From Stenotrophomonas indicatrix (GTDB lineage: Bacteria; Pseudomonadota; Gammaproteobacteria; Xanthomonadales; Xanthomonadaceae), in NCBI GenBank assembly GCA_041545745.1, contig CP168152.1:1052001-1116000 (forward strand): a DNA stretch of 64,000 nt, given 5' to 3'. The notes beneath the pieces are model-generated. The model searched no databases. It saw only the letters and a list, made by a program, of their open reading frames with translations, and had not been told where the DNA came from. Shown here piece by piece: positions 40,899-49,216 of the stretch (its first letter is position 1; each line of letters begins with the position of its first letter). A program made the position numbers and the translations under genes.

Positions 40899-43493
40899 AT
40901 GTCAGCTTCCCCCCTTGTCGATCGTTGGATCGTACTGAAGTTCGGCGGCACCTCGGTGTCGCGTCGCCACCGTTGGGACACGATCGGGAAGCTGGCGAAA
41001 AAACGGGCCGAAGAAACCGGTTCGCGCGTTCTGGTGGTGGTTTCGGCGCTGTCCGGGGTCACCAATGAACTGACCGCGATTGCCGATGGCGCGCCGGACA
41101 GCCGCGATCGCGTGGCGGCGCTGGTCGAACGCCACCAGGCCTTCCTGGACGAGCTGGGCCTGGGCGCGGAGGTTCTGGCCGAGCGGCTGGCCGCGCTGCA
41201 GGGCCTGCTGGACGACCCGCGTGCGCCCAGCCGACCGCTGGACTGGCAGGCCGAAGTGCTGGGCCAGGGTGAACTGCTGTCGTCCAGCCTGGGCGCGGCC
41301 TATCTGCGTGCCAGCGGCCTGGATTTCGGCTGGATGGATGCGCGCCAGTGGCTGGACGCGCTGCCGCCGCAGCCGAACCAGAGCGACTGGTCGCAGCGCC
41401 TGTCGGTGAACTGCCAGTGGCGTGCCGATGCGGAATGGGCGCAGCGCTTCCGCGCCCAGCCCACGCGCCTGCTGATCACCCAGGGTTTCATCTCGCGTCA
41501 TGCCGACGGTGGCACGGCCATTCTCGGTCGCGGCGGTTCGGATACCTCGGCGGCGTACTTTGGTGCGCTGCTCGGCGCGAGCCGCGTGGAGATCTGGACC
41601 GATGTGCCAGGCATGTTCAGCGCCAATCCCAAGGACGTGCCGGACGCGCGTCTGCTGACCCGCCTGGACTATTACGAAGCGCAGGAAATCGCCACCACCG
41701 GCGCCAAGGTGCTGCACCCGCGCTCGATCAAGCCGTGCCGCGATGCGGGCGTGCCGATGGCGATCCTCGATACCGAGCGCCCGGAACTGCCGGGTACCAG
41801 CATCGACGGCAACGCCGCGCCGGTGCCGGGCGTGAAGGCAATCAGCCGCCGCAACGGCATCGTGCTGGTGTCGATGGAAGGCATCGGCATGTGGCAGCAG
41901 GTCGGCTTCCTTGCCGATGTGTTCGGCCTGTTCAAGAAGCACGGCCTGTCGGTGGACCTGATCGGTTCGGCCGAGACCAACGTCACCGTGTCGCTGGACC
42001 CGTCCGAGAACCTGGTCAACACCGATGTGCTGGCCGCGCTGTCGGCGGATCTGTCGCAGATCTGCAAGGTCAAGGTGATCGTGCCGTGCGCGGCGATCAC
42101 CCTGGTCGGCCTGGGCATGCGCTCGCTGCTGCACAAGCTGTCGGACGTGTGGGCGACCTTCGGTCGTGAGCGCGTGCACATGATCTCGCAGTCGTCCAAC
42201 GACCTGAACCTGACCTTCGTCATCGACGAGGCCGATGCTGACGGCCTGCTGCCGATCCTGCACGCCGAGCTGATCGACAGCGGCGCGATGCCGGTGGAAG
42301 AGACCGAAGTGTTCGGCCCGCGCTGGCGCGAAATCGCCGGCACCGTGCGTCCGCGTGGTACGCCTTGGTGGCGCGGCCAGCGTGCGCACCTGCTGCAGCT
42401 GGCCGATGCCGGCACCCCGCGCTACGTCTACCACTTGCCCACTGTGCGGGCGCGTGCCCGTGCGCTGGCGGCGATCAAGCCGATCGACCAGCGTTATTAC
42501 GCAATCAAGGCCAACAGCCATCCGGCCATCCTGCAGTTGCTGGAAGCCGAAGGTTTCGGCCTGGAGTGCGTGTCGCACGGTGAGTTGAAGCATGTGTTCC
42601 AGGCCATTCCGGAACTGTCGCCCAAGCGCGTGCTGTTCACCCCCAGCTTCTGCCCGCGCAGCGAGTACGAAGCGGCGTTCGCGCTGGGCGTGACCGTCAC
42701 CGTCGACAACGTGGAAGCCCTGCAACGCTGGCCGGACCTGTTCCGCAACCGCGAGCTGTGGCTGCGCGTGGACCTGGGCCGTGGCGAAGGCCACCACGCC
42801 AAGGTCCGCACCGGTGGCAAGGACTCCAAGTTCGGCCTGCCGATCGCGCGCGTGGACGAGTTCGTGCGCGCGGCCACCGAGCTGGGCACCCGTGTGGTCG
42901 GCCTGCATGCGCACCTTGGCAGCGGCGTGGAAACCGCCCAGCACTGGCGCCTGATGTGTGACGAGCTGGCTGGCTTCGCGCGCCGTATCGGCAGCGTGCA
43001 CACCATCGATATCGGTGGTGGCCTGCCGATTCCCTACAGCGACGAAGACGAGCCGTTCGACCTGGACGCCTGGGCCGAGGGCCTGGCCGAGGTCAAGGCG
43101 CTGCATCCGGCATTCCGCCTGGCGATCGAACCGGGCCGCTTCCTGGTGGCCGAATCGGGCGTGCTGCTGACCCATGCCACCCAGGTGGTGGAGAAGGACG
43201 GCGTACGCCGCGTCGGCCTGGATGCGGGCATGAACACGCTGATGCGCCCGGCCCTGTACGACGCCTGGCACGACATCGAAAACCTCAGCCGCCAGGGCGG
43301 TTACGCCGAAGCAGCGTTCGATGTGGTCGGCCCGATCTGCGAATCCAGCGATGTGTTCGGCAAGCGCCGCAAGCTGCCGGTGTCGACCGCGCCGGACGAT
43401 GTGATGCTGATCGCCGACGCCGGTGCCTACGGCTATGTGATGTCCAACACCTACAACCAACGGGCGATGCCGCGCGAGGACGTGATCGAATGA
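40899..43493 (+). CDS. lysAC: Bifunctional aspartate kinase / diaminopimelate decarboxylase
   Basis: 864-residue fusion. N-terminal aspartate kinase (1-465): VLKFGGTSVSR from Lys14, GRGGSDTSAAYFGAL, DVPGMFSANPK, and two ACT-like regulatory regions (VSMEGIGMWQQVG; HMISQSSNDLNLTFV). C-terminal PLP decarboxylase (480-864): Lys537 in YYAIKANSHPAIL, HAHLGSGVET, DIGGGLPIPY, EPGRFLVAESG and CESSDVF. It joins the first and last steps of DAP/lysine synthesis in one polypeptide, an arrangement known in Xanthomonadaceae. Followed by murL and murD2. Confidence 0.97.
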   Translation: MSASPLVDRWIVLKFGGTSVSRRHRWDTIGKLAKKRAEETGSRVLVVVSALSGVTNELTAIADGAPDSRDRVAALVERHQAFLDELGLGAEVLAERLAALQGLLDDPRAPSRPLDWQAEVLGQGELLSSSLGAAYLRASGLDFGWMDARQWLDALPPQPNQSDWSQRLSVNCQWRADAEWAQRFRAQPTRLLITQGFISRHADGGTAILGRGGSDTSAAYFGALLGASRVEIWTDVPGMFSANPKDVPDARLLTRLDYYEAQEIATTGAKVLHPRSIKPCRDAGVPMAILDTERPELPGTSIDGNAAPVPGVKAISRRNGIVLVSMEGIGMWQQVGFLADVFGLFKKHGLSVDLIGSAETNVTVSLDPSENLVNTDVLAALSADLSQICKVKVIVPCAAITLVGLGMRSLLHKLSDVWATFGRERVHMISQSSNDLNLTFVIDEADADGLLPILHAELIDSGAMPVEETEVFGPRWREIAGTVRPRGTPWWRGQRAHLLQLADAGTPRYVYHLPTVRARARALAAIKPIDQRYYAIKANSHPAILQLLEAEGFGLECVSHGELKHVFQAIPELSPKRVLFTPSFCPRSEYEAAFALGVTVTVDNVEALQRWPDLFRNRELWLRVDLGRGEGHHAKVRTGGKDSKFGLPIARVDEFVRAATELGTRVVGLHAHLGSGVETAQHWRLMCDELAGFARRIGSVHTIDIGGGLPIPYSDEDEPFDLDAWAEGLAEVKALHPAFRLAIEPGRFLVAESGVLLTHATQVVEKDGVRRVGLDAGMNTLMRPALYDAWHDIENLSRQGGYAEAAFDVVGPICESSDVFGKRRKLPVSTAPDDVMLIADAGAYGYVMSNTYNQRAMPREDVIE

Positions 43494-43583
43494 TCGCCGC
43501 CTTCCGCGCCCTGCACCCGCCCACCGACACGTCCCGCGCCTGCGCGCGGGCACGTGCCTGACCGTGCTTGAACTGGATTCACC

Positions 43584-44936
43584 ATGACTGCTTTCGATAA
43601 ACACCAGGTTTCCCGCTTCCGCTTCGTCCGCTGCGAATTCGCCGCGGACACCGGCGTGGCCAAGCTGGTCTACGCCTTCGATGACGGCCCGGAAATGGTG
43701 GAAACCGTTACCGTGCCCGGCGCCCCGTTCGTGCTGGAGCCGGCCCGTGCCGACGCCGTGCAGCGCGCGCTGCGGCTGCTGCACCTGATTGCCGGTGTGA
43801 GCTACTACAAGGCCGGTGTGCCCGATACGGTCAGCATCGACAGCTACAGCATCGATGCCGATACCGCTGCGTTGGTGGAGACCATCTATCTCAACGGCCT
43901 GGGTGAGTTCGCCTATCGCAACGGCCTGAACCTGCGTGGGCGCTTCCGCCTGCCGGTGCAGGGCGAAACGGTGCAGGCACCGGTGCTGGGCCTGCAGGCG
44001 CATGCGCTGGTGGCCATCGGTGGCGGCAAGGATTCGCTGGTCAGCATCGAAGCACTGCGTCGCGCCGGCGTGGACGAGACGGTGACCTGGATTGGTGGTT
44101 CGCAGTTGATCCGTGCCTGTGCCGAGCGCACCGGGCTGCCGACGCTGAATCTCGGTCGCGCGCTGGCGCCGGAGCTGTTCGAGCTCAACCGCCAGGGCGC
44201 ATGGAACGGCCACATCCCGGTGACTGCGGTGAACTCGGCGATCATGGTGCTGGCTGCGCTGCTGCAGGGCGTGGACCAGGTGGTGTTCTCCAACGAACGT
44301 TCGGCCAGCTACGGCAGCCAGATTCCGGGCACCGGCGAGGTCAACCACCAGTGGTCGAAGGGCTGGGCGTTCGAGCAGGCCTTCGGCGTGTACGTGCAGA
44401 ACCAGGTGGCCGCCGACCTGCAGTACTACTCGCTGCTGCGACCGATGTCGGAGCTGGCGGTGGCCCGCCAGTTCGCCAAGAGCGATTTCTACGACGCGCA
44501 TTTCTCCAGCTGCAACCGCAACTTCCACATCCTTGGCGAGCGCCCGGTGAACCGCTGGTGCGGCGTCTGCCCGAAATGCCACTTCGTGTTCCTGGCGCTG
44601 GCCCCGTTCATGCCGAAGACCCGCCTGGTGCGCATCTTCGGCCGCAACCTGTTGGATGACATCGAGCAGGCCGGTGGCTTCGACGCGCTGCTGGAATTCC
44701 AGGACCACAAGCCGTTCGAATGCGTGGGCGAAGGCCGCGAATCCCGTGCGGCGATGGCGACCCTGGCGCAGCGCCCGGAGTGGAAGGAAGACGCGCTGGT
44801 GAAGCGTTTCTGCAATGAAATCCGACCGCAGCTGGATGCGGCCGAACTGGAGCTGGCACCGCTGATGCAGTTGCAGGGCGAACATCGTATTCCGGCGACG
44901 CTGTGGGAACGGGTGCGTGAAGATTTCGCAGCTTGA
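43584..44936 (+). CDS. murL: UDP-N-acetyl-alpha-D-muramoyl-L-alanyl-L-glutamate epimerase MurL
   Basis: 450 residues. MurL epimerises the terminal L-Glu of UDP-MurNAc-L-Ala-L-Glu to D-Glu, replacing the usual MurI route. The family is recognised by the ATP-binding GGGKDSLVS (residues about 145), [11 protein letters not shown], and the CNRNFH and [13 protein letters not shown]ys clusters. Established in Xanthomonas; the partner murD2 overlaps its end by 20 bases. Confidence 0.95.
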   Translation: MTAFDKHQVSRFRFVRCEFAADTGVAKLVYAFDDGPEMVETVTVPGAPFVLEPARADAVQRALRLLHLIAGVSYYKAGVPDTVSIDSYSIDADTAALVETIYLNGLGEFAYRNGLNLRGRFRLPVQGETVQAPVLGLQAHALVAIGGGKDSLVSIEALRRAGVDETVTWIGGSQLIRACAERTGLPTLNLGRALAPELFELNRQGAWNGHIPVTAVNSAIMVLAALLQGVDQVVFSNERSASYGSQIPGTGEVNHQWSKGWAFEQAFGVYVQNQVAADLQYYSLLRPMSELAVARQFAKSDFYDAHFSSCNRNFHILGERPVNRWCGVCPKCHFVFLALAPFMPKTRLVRIFGRNLLDDIEQAGGFDALLEFQDHKPFECVGEGRESRAAMATLAQRPEWKEDALVKRFCNEIRPQLDAAELELAPLMQLQGEHRIPATLWERVREDFAA

Positions 44937-46326
44937 AGGCAAGCGCGTAGCGCTATGGGGCTGGGGGCGTGAGGGGCGTGCTGCGTTTGCAGTGCTGCGC
45001 GCGCGCCTGCCATCGCTTGGCCTGAGCCTGTTCTGCCCGGCCGGCGAGGTCGAGGCCGCACGTGCGGAAACGCAGGGCGCGCTGGATGTACGCGGCGAAC
45101 CCACAGCCGAAGCGCTGGCTTCATTCGAGGTGGTGATCAAGTCGCCAGGGATCAGTCCGTATCTGTCGATCGCGTTGGCGGCGGCGGAGCAGGGTACCGT
45201 CTTCATTGGGGGCACGGCGTTGTGGTTTGCCGAACATGCCGATGCCGATGGCACCGTGCGCGACACGATCTGCGTGACCGGTACCAAGGGCAAGAGCACC
45301 ACCACCGCGCTGATCGCGCACCTGCTGCGCGCAGCCGGGCGTCGCACCGGTCTGGTCGGCAACATCGGCCTACCGCTGCTGGAAGTGCTGGACCCGCAAC
45401 CGGCGCCCGCGTACTGGGCGGTGGAGCTGTCCAGCTACCAGACCGGCGAGGTCGCGCGTAGTGGTGCGCACCCGCAGGTGGCCGTGGTGCTGAATCTGTT
45501 CCCGGAACATCTGGACTGGCACGGCAGCGAACAACGCTACATCGAAGACAAGCTGCAGCTGGTGACCGGCGCCGCACCGCGCGTTGCCGTGCTCAATGCC
45601 GCAGACCCGCACTTGGCCGCGCTGTCGCTGCCCGCCAGCGAGGTGGTCTGGTTCAACCAGCCGCAGGGCTGGCATATGCGCGGCGACATCGTCCATCGCG
45701 GCGAGCAGGCGGTGTTCGATACCCGCAATACGCCACTGCCGGGTCGACACAACCGCGGCAACCTGTGCGCGGTGCTGGCCGCACTGGAGGCGCTGGGCCT
45801 GGACGCGGTGGCGCTGGCGCCGGCCGTGCAGGATTTCCGACCGCTGCCGAACCGCCTGCAGCGGATTGGCGAGGCCGATGGCCTCACCTACATCAACGAT
45901 TCGATCAGCACCACGCCGCATGCCAGCCTTGCGGCGCTGGAGTGCTTCGCCGGCCAGCGCATCGCGCTGCTGGTGGGCGGGCATGATCGTGGCCTGGACT
46001 GGACTGACTTCATGCAGCACATGGCGCATGACGTGCCGCCGGTGGAAATCGTGACCATGGGCAGCAACGGCCCGCGCATCCACGCGATGCTGCAGCCGTT
46101 GGCCGATGCCGGTCGCTTCGGCCTGCATGCGGCCGCTGATCTGCCTGATGCGGTGGCGCTGGCGCGTCGCGCACTGGGCCGGCAGGGTGGAGTGGTGCTG
46201 CTGTCGCCAGGGGCGCCGAGCTATGGCGCCTACCGGGATTACGTTGCACGCGGGCGGCATTTCGCCGAACTGGCCGGGTTCGACCCGGACACCATCAGCG
46301 CGATTCCGGGGATCGGGATCGGCTGA
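44917..46326 (+). CDS. murD2: UDP-N-acetylmuramoyl-L-alanine--L-glutamate ligase MurD2
   Basis: 469-residue Mur ligase. It adds L-Glu to UDP-MurNAc-L-Ala, the substrate that MurL then epimerises. ATP loop [24 protein letters not shown] and [12 protein letters not shown] (Mg site), [15 protein letters not shown] and the C-terminal GGHDRGLDW are visible. GTG start inside the murL end, so coupled translation. It stops directly before a GGGGTC REP palindrome. Confidence 0.95.
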   Translation: MKISQLEGKRVALWGWGREGRAAFAVLRARLPSLGLSLFCPAGEVEAARAETQGALDVRGEPTAEALASFEVVIKSPGISPYLSIALAAAEQGTVFIGGTALWFAEHADADGTVRDTICVTGTKGKSTTTALIAHLLRAAGRRTGLVGNIGLPLLEVLDPQPAPAYWAVELSSYQTGEVARSGAHPQVAVVLNLFPEHLDWHGSEQRYIEDKLQLVTGAAPRVAVLNAADPHLAALSLPASEVVWFNQPQGWHMRGDIVHRGEQAVFDTRNTPLPGRHNRGNLCAVLAALEALGLDAVALAPAVQDFRPLPNRLQRIGEADGLTYINDSISTTPHASLAALECFAGQRIALLVGGHDRGLDWTDFMQHMAHDVPPVEIVTMGSNGPRIHAMLQPLADAGRFGLHAAADLPDAVALARRALGRQGGVVLLSPGAPSYGAYRDYVARGRHFAELAGFDPDTISAIPGIGIG

Positions 46327-46365
46327 GGGGTCGGATCCCTTTCCGCAGGAAAGGGCTCTGACCCC
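46327..46365. repeat. GGGGTCGGATCC REP palindrome after murD2
   Basis: GGGGTCGGATCCCTTTCC to GGAAAGGGCTCTGACCCC, starting at the base after the murD2 stop. Solo copy of the family that flanks the RAYT gene. Confidence 0.9.
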
Positions 46366-46386
46366 AACGGGATACCGCGTGAATCC

Positions 46387-46434
46387 ATCCACGCATGGCG
46401 TGGATCTACTGTAGAGCCGAGCCCACGCTCGGCT
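46387..46434. repeat. Two SMAG palindromes, opposite orientation
   Basis: ATCCACGCATGGCGTGGATCTAC (minus-strand GTAG head, 46387-46409; written in parts) followed by GTAGAGCCGAGCC / GCTCGGCT (46411-46434). Two stem families abut. Confidence 0.85.
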
Positions 46435-46438
46435 GCCT

Positions 46439-47026
46439 TCATTCGTCTTCGTTGATGAACGCGTAATCGCGATCAATCAACTGCTGCAGGTACGCATCAA
46501 AGCTGGGGGCGATCACCGCGTAGCTGTCCGGGTCGTGCAGGTAGCGCACCACCTGGCCGACGCTGCCGCCGGGTGCCGGGTCGAAATCCAGATACAGCAT
46601 CGAGGTGCCGCCGTTGTTCATGCAGTGCGAGAAACACAGGCGACAGCTCATCGGCAGGTCGGCATCGATGCCGGCACCGAGGATCTCCGGTTCCTCTTCC
46701 AGCCACTCTTCGTAGATGGAGCGGATGCTGTCGTCCCACTGCCGCTGGTCTTCGAAGATCTGCGCGATGGAGCGCAGGTAGTACGGGTAGTCGCCCACGT
46801 CCGAGCCGAGCATCAGCACGCAGACCTCGCCCTTCGGATAGTCGCGGAAGTGCGTGCCGTCCACGCGCGAAAGCAGCTCTACCAGGCTGTCGGGCACCTG
46901 CGGCCACTGCGCGCGCAGCCGTTGCAGGTCGGCCTCGCTGGCGCCTTCGGTCCACGCCCATTGCGGCGCATCGTCCTCGGGCAAGCGGGCGGTCAGTCCA
47001 GACAGAAAGCGTTCGACAAGATTCAT
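46439..47026 (-). CDS. SMI1/KNR4 family protein
   Basis: 195 residues. The SMI1/KNR4 fold pattern appears as ASEADLQRLRAQWPQVPDSLVELLSRVDGT, GSDVGDYPYYLRS and IAPSFDAYLQQLI with acidic C-terminus (NEDE). These domains occur as immunity proteins to contact-dependent or other toxins and as housekeeping proteins; no toxin gene is nearby, so an immunity role is speculative. The region before the start is the inverted-repeat element 47031-47142. Confidence 0.85.
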   Translation of the reverse strand: MNLVERFLSGLTARLPEDDAPQWAWTEGASEADLQRLRAQWPQVPDSLVELLSRVDGTHFRDYPKGEVCVLMLGSDVGDYPYYLRSIAQIFEDQRQWDDSIRSIYEEWLEEEPEILGAGIDADLPMSCRLCFSHCMNNGGTSMLYLDFDPAPGGSVGQVVRYLHDPDSYAVIAPSFDAYLQQLIDRDYAFINEDE

Positions 47027-47030
47027 GCAG

Positions 47031-47142
47031 AAAAGGAACGGAGGGGATCAGGTCGTATCCAACCACACCTGCGTCACGCCGCCAATGCAGAATGCGACGC
47101 GGGAGGGGTGAATACGGCTTAATCCCCTCCGTCCCCTTTTTC
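47031..47142. repeat. 112-base imperfect palindrome between divergent starts
   Basis: The left arm AAAAGGAACGGAGGGGAT..GGTCGTAT..GCGTC (47031-47075) pairs with the reverse complement of the right arm GACGC..ATACGGCTT..ATCCCCTCCGTCCCCTTTT (47095-47142), about 35 of 45 positions. It fills the space between SMI1/KNR4 and dienelactone hydrolase starts, so both leaders contain an arm. Confidence 0.75.
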
Positions 47143-47154
47143 TGGAGCAGGCGC

Positions 47155-47940
47155 ATGAACCGTTGGCGTTGCGGTGTGGCGATGGTACTGGGGCTGGCAG
47201 CGATGCCAGCGTGGGCGGCGATGAAGACGCAGCCGGTGGAGTGGAAGCACCAGGGCACGACCTTCAGTGGCGTGCTGGTCTATGACGATGGAGATGCTGA
47301 CAAGCGTCCCGGCCTGGTGATGGTGCCGAACTGGAAGGGCGTGAACGAATCGGCCATCGAGAAGGCCAAGCAACTGGCGGGCGATGACTACGTGGTGCTG
47401 GTGGCCGATGTGTACGGCAAGGGCGTGCGACCGAAGACCGATGCCGAGGCCGGGCCGGTGGCGACCAAGCTGCGCAATGACCGGCCACTGCTGCGGGCGC
47501 GGGCACTGGAGGCGGTGACCGTGCTGAAGGCGCAGGCGGGCAAGGCACCGCTGGACCCCAGCCGGATCGGCGCGGTGGGCTTCTGCTTCGGTGGCACCAC
47601 GGTGCTGGAACTGGCCCGCGCCGGCGCGCCGCTGGCGGGCGTGGTCAGCCTGCATGGCGGGCTCGGGTCGCCCTTGCCGGCCCAGGCCGGCGGCAGCCAT
47701 CCGTCGGTGCTGGTGTTGAACGGTGCCGACGACAGGAGCGTGACCGCCGAGGATATCGGCAGCTTCCAGAAGGAAATGGATGCGGCCAAGGTGGACTGGG
47801 AGTTCACCAACTACAGCGGTGCGGTGCACTGCTTTGCCGAGCGTGATGCCAACAGCCCGCCGGGCTGCCAGTACAACGAGCGTGCAGCGAAGCGGGCCTG
47901 GAAGGCGCTGGATGAGTTCTTCGAGGAGCGTTTCATGTAG
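47155..47940 (+). CDS. Dienelactone hydrolase family protein, exported
   Basis: 261 residues from MNRWRCGVAMVLGLAAMPAWA, a signal peptide. GGAG precedes the ATG by 8 bases. The nucleophile elbow is GFCFGGTT (Cys), with Asp in NGADDRSV and His in GAVHCFAE. The family hydrolyses esters or lactones; the substrate is unknown, and a periplasmic location is unusual for dienelactone hydrolase. Its TAG stop lies in the GTAG head of a repeat. Confidence 0.9.
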   Translation: MNRWRCGVAMVLGLAAMPAWAAMKTQPVEWKHQGTTFSGVLVYDDGDADKRPGLVMVPNWKGVNESAIEKAKQLAGDDYVVLVADVYGKGVRPKTDAEAGPVATKLRNDRPLLRARALEAVTVLKAQAGKAPLDPSRIGAVGFCFGGTTVLELARAGAPLAGVVSLHGGLGSPLPAQAGGSHPSVLVLNGADDRSVTAEDIGSFQKEMDAAKVDWEFTNYSGAVHCFAERDANSPPGCQYNERAAKRAWKALDEFFEERFM

Positions 47941-47996
47941 TGCCGACCAACGGTCGGCACCCACCGATGTTTCCGTGCCGACCGTTGGTCGGCACT
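47937..47996. repeat. Inverted SMAG pair (GTAGTGCCGACCAACGG type)
   Basis: GTAGTGCCGACCAACGGTCGGCAC faces GTGCCGACCGTTGGTCGGCAC (parts given); the first GTAG supplies the stop of the upstream gene. Confidence 0.88.
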
Positions 47997-48002
47997 CCTT
48001 CA

Positions 48003-49001
48003 TCAATGCGAGCGCTGTACCGCGTAGCGGGCCAGGCCGCGCAGGGCGGCGACGGCATCGTTGTCGGCCAGGCCGTCGAGCGCGCGCTCGGCGGCTTCGG
48101 CATATTCCTCGGCACGACGGCGGCTGTAGTCCAGGCCACCGGTGGCGTGGATCGCGGCCAGCACTTCCGGCATTGCCGAGGCGTCGCCGTTCTGCACGAT
48201 CGCGCGCAGGCGCTGGCGGGTGGCCTCGTCCGAATGGGCCATCGCGTGGATCAGCGGCAGCGTGGCCTTGCCCTCGGCCAGGTCGTCACCGAGGTTCTTG
48301 CCCAGCTCGTCGGCGTTGGCCGAGTAGTCCAGCACGTCATCGGCGATCTGGAACGCGTAGCCCAGGTGCATGCCGTAGTCGTACAGGGCCTGCTGGGTGG
48401 CTTCATCGACGCCGCTGGCCAGTGCACCCAGGCGGGTACCTGCGGCGAACAGCACCGCAGTCTTGCGCTCGATCACGCGCAGGTAGGCCGCTTCGTCGGT
48501 GTCCGGGTTGTGCACGTGCAGCAGCTGCAGCACTTCGCCTTCGGCGATGCGGTTGGTGGTGTCGGCCAGGATCTGCATCACCGACATCCGGTCCAGCTCG
48601 ACCATCAGCTGGAAGCTGCGCGAGTACAGGAAGTCACCCACCAGCACACTCGGCGCGTTGCCCCACAGCGCATTGGCGGTGCTGCGGCCGCGGCGCAGGC
48701 TGGATTCGTCCACCACGTCGTCGTGCAGCAGGGTGGAGGTGTGGATGAACTCGATGATCGCGGCCAGCTGGTGGTGCTCGGGGCCGGCGCCGCCGACCGC
48801 ATGGCCGGCCAGCATCACCAGCATCGGCCGCAGGCGTTTGCCGCCCGCCGAAATGATGTGGTCGGCGATCTGGTTGATCAGCACCACATCCGAGGACAGC
48901 CGGCGGCGGATCAGGGCATCGACGGCAGCCATGTCGGCTGCGGCAAGCGACTGGATCTGGGACAGGCCCAGGGCGGGACGGGTGTCTTCGGTGATGGTCA
49001 T
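48003..49001 (-). CDS. ispB: Octaprenyl diphosphate synthase IspB
   Basis: 332-residue long-chain trans-prenyl diphosphate synthase. First aspartate-rich motif is HDDVVDES at 93-100, with DRLRPMLVMLAG-like GGKRLRPMLV upstream; the second is IADDVLDYSAN. Makes the side chain of ubiquinone in the membrane-facing cytosol. A perfect TATAAT -10 lies 28 bases upstream of the start. Confidence 0.95.
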   Translation of the reverse strand: MTITEDTRPALGLSQIQSLAAADMAAVDALIRRRLSSDVVLINQIADHIISAGGKRLRPMLVMLAGHAVGGAGPEHHQLAAIIEFIHTSTLLHDDVVDESSLRRGRSTANALWGNAPSVLVGDFLYSRSFQLMVELDRMSVMQILADTTNRIAEGEVLQLLHVHNPDTDEAAYLRVIERKTAVLFAAGTRLGALASGVDEATQQALYDYGMHLGYAFQIADDVLDYSANADELGKNLGDDLAEGKATLPLIHAMAHSDEATRQRLRAIVQNGDASAMPEVLAAIHATGGLDYSRRRAEEYAEAAERALDGLADNDAVAALRGLARYAVQRSH

Positions 49002-49028
49002 GCGATCAGGCTTTCAGGCTCATCCCTG

Positions 49029-49034
49029 ATTATA
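49029..49034 (-). promoter_or_regulatory. Consensus -10 box TATAAT of ispB
   Basis: TATAAT on the minus strand, 28 bases before the start codon. No good -35 at 16-18 bases; TTCACA is 9 bases away, too close. Confidence 0.5.
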
Positions 49035-49108
49035 GGCGTTGCCTGTGAATTGGGGAGGAAACCGGTTCCCAGGCCGCCGCTGCGGACTGCCGAACACTGC
49101 GTCCGGCG

Positions 49109-49122
49109 TGAATACGTATGCA
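49109..49122 (+). promoter_or_regulatory. Maltodextrin-regulon operator copy 1 (TGAATACGTATGCA)
   Basis: A near-palindrome with centre CG, 95 bases before the alpha-glucosidase start. The same 14-mer occurs at 54066 (reverse) and 56298. Size and symmetry suit a LacI-family regulator. Confidence 0.75.
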
Positions 49123-49216
49123 GGCAGCGCCATCGTCCCGGGCCGCCGCTAAGCTTGCGGGAGTTGGTTTTCAGCCCGCTTCTGGCGGGTCCCGCATGCC
49201 CGGAGGGGGGCTGTCG

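Noticed and set aside
40902..45365. Very long open frame on the minus strand opposite lysAC-murL
   Set aside because: Antisense frame caused by high GC codon bias; no recognisable domain and full overlap with three certain genes.
46439..47026. Immunity gene of a polymorphic toxin system
   Set aside because: SMI1/KNR4 proteins can be immunity proteins, but there is no toxin, Rhs or secretion gene nearby.
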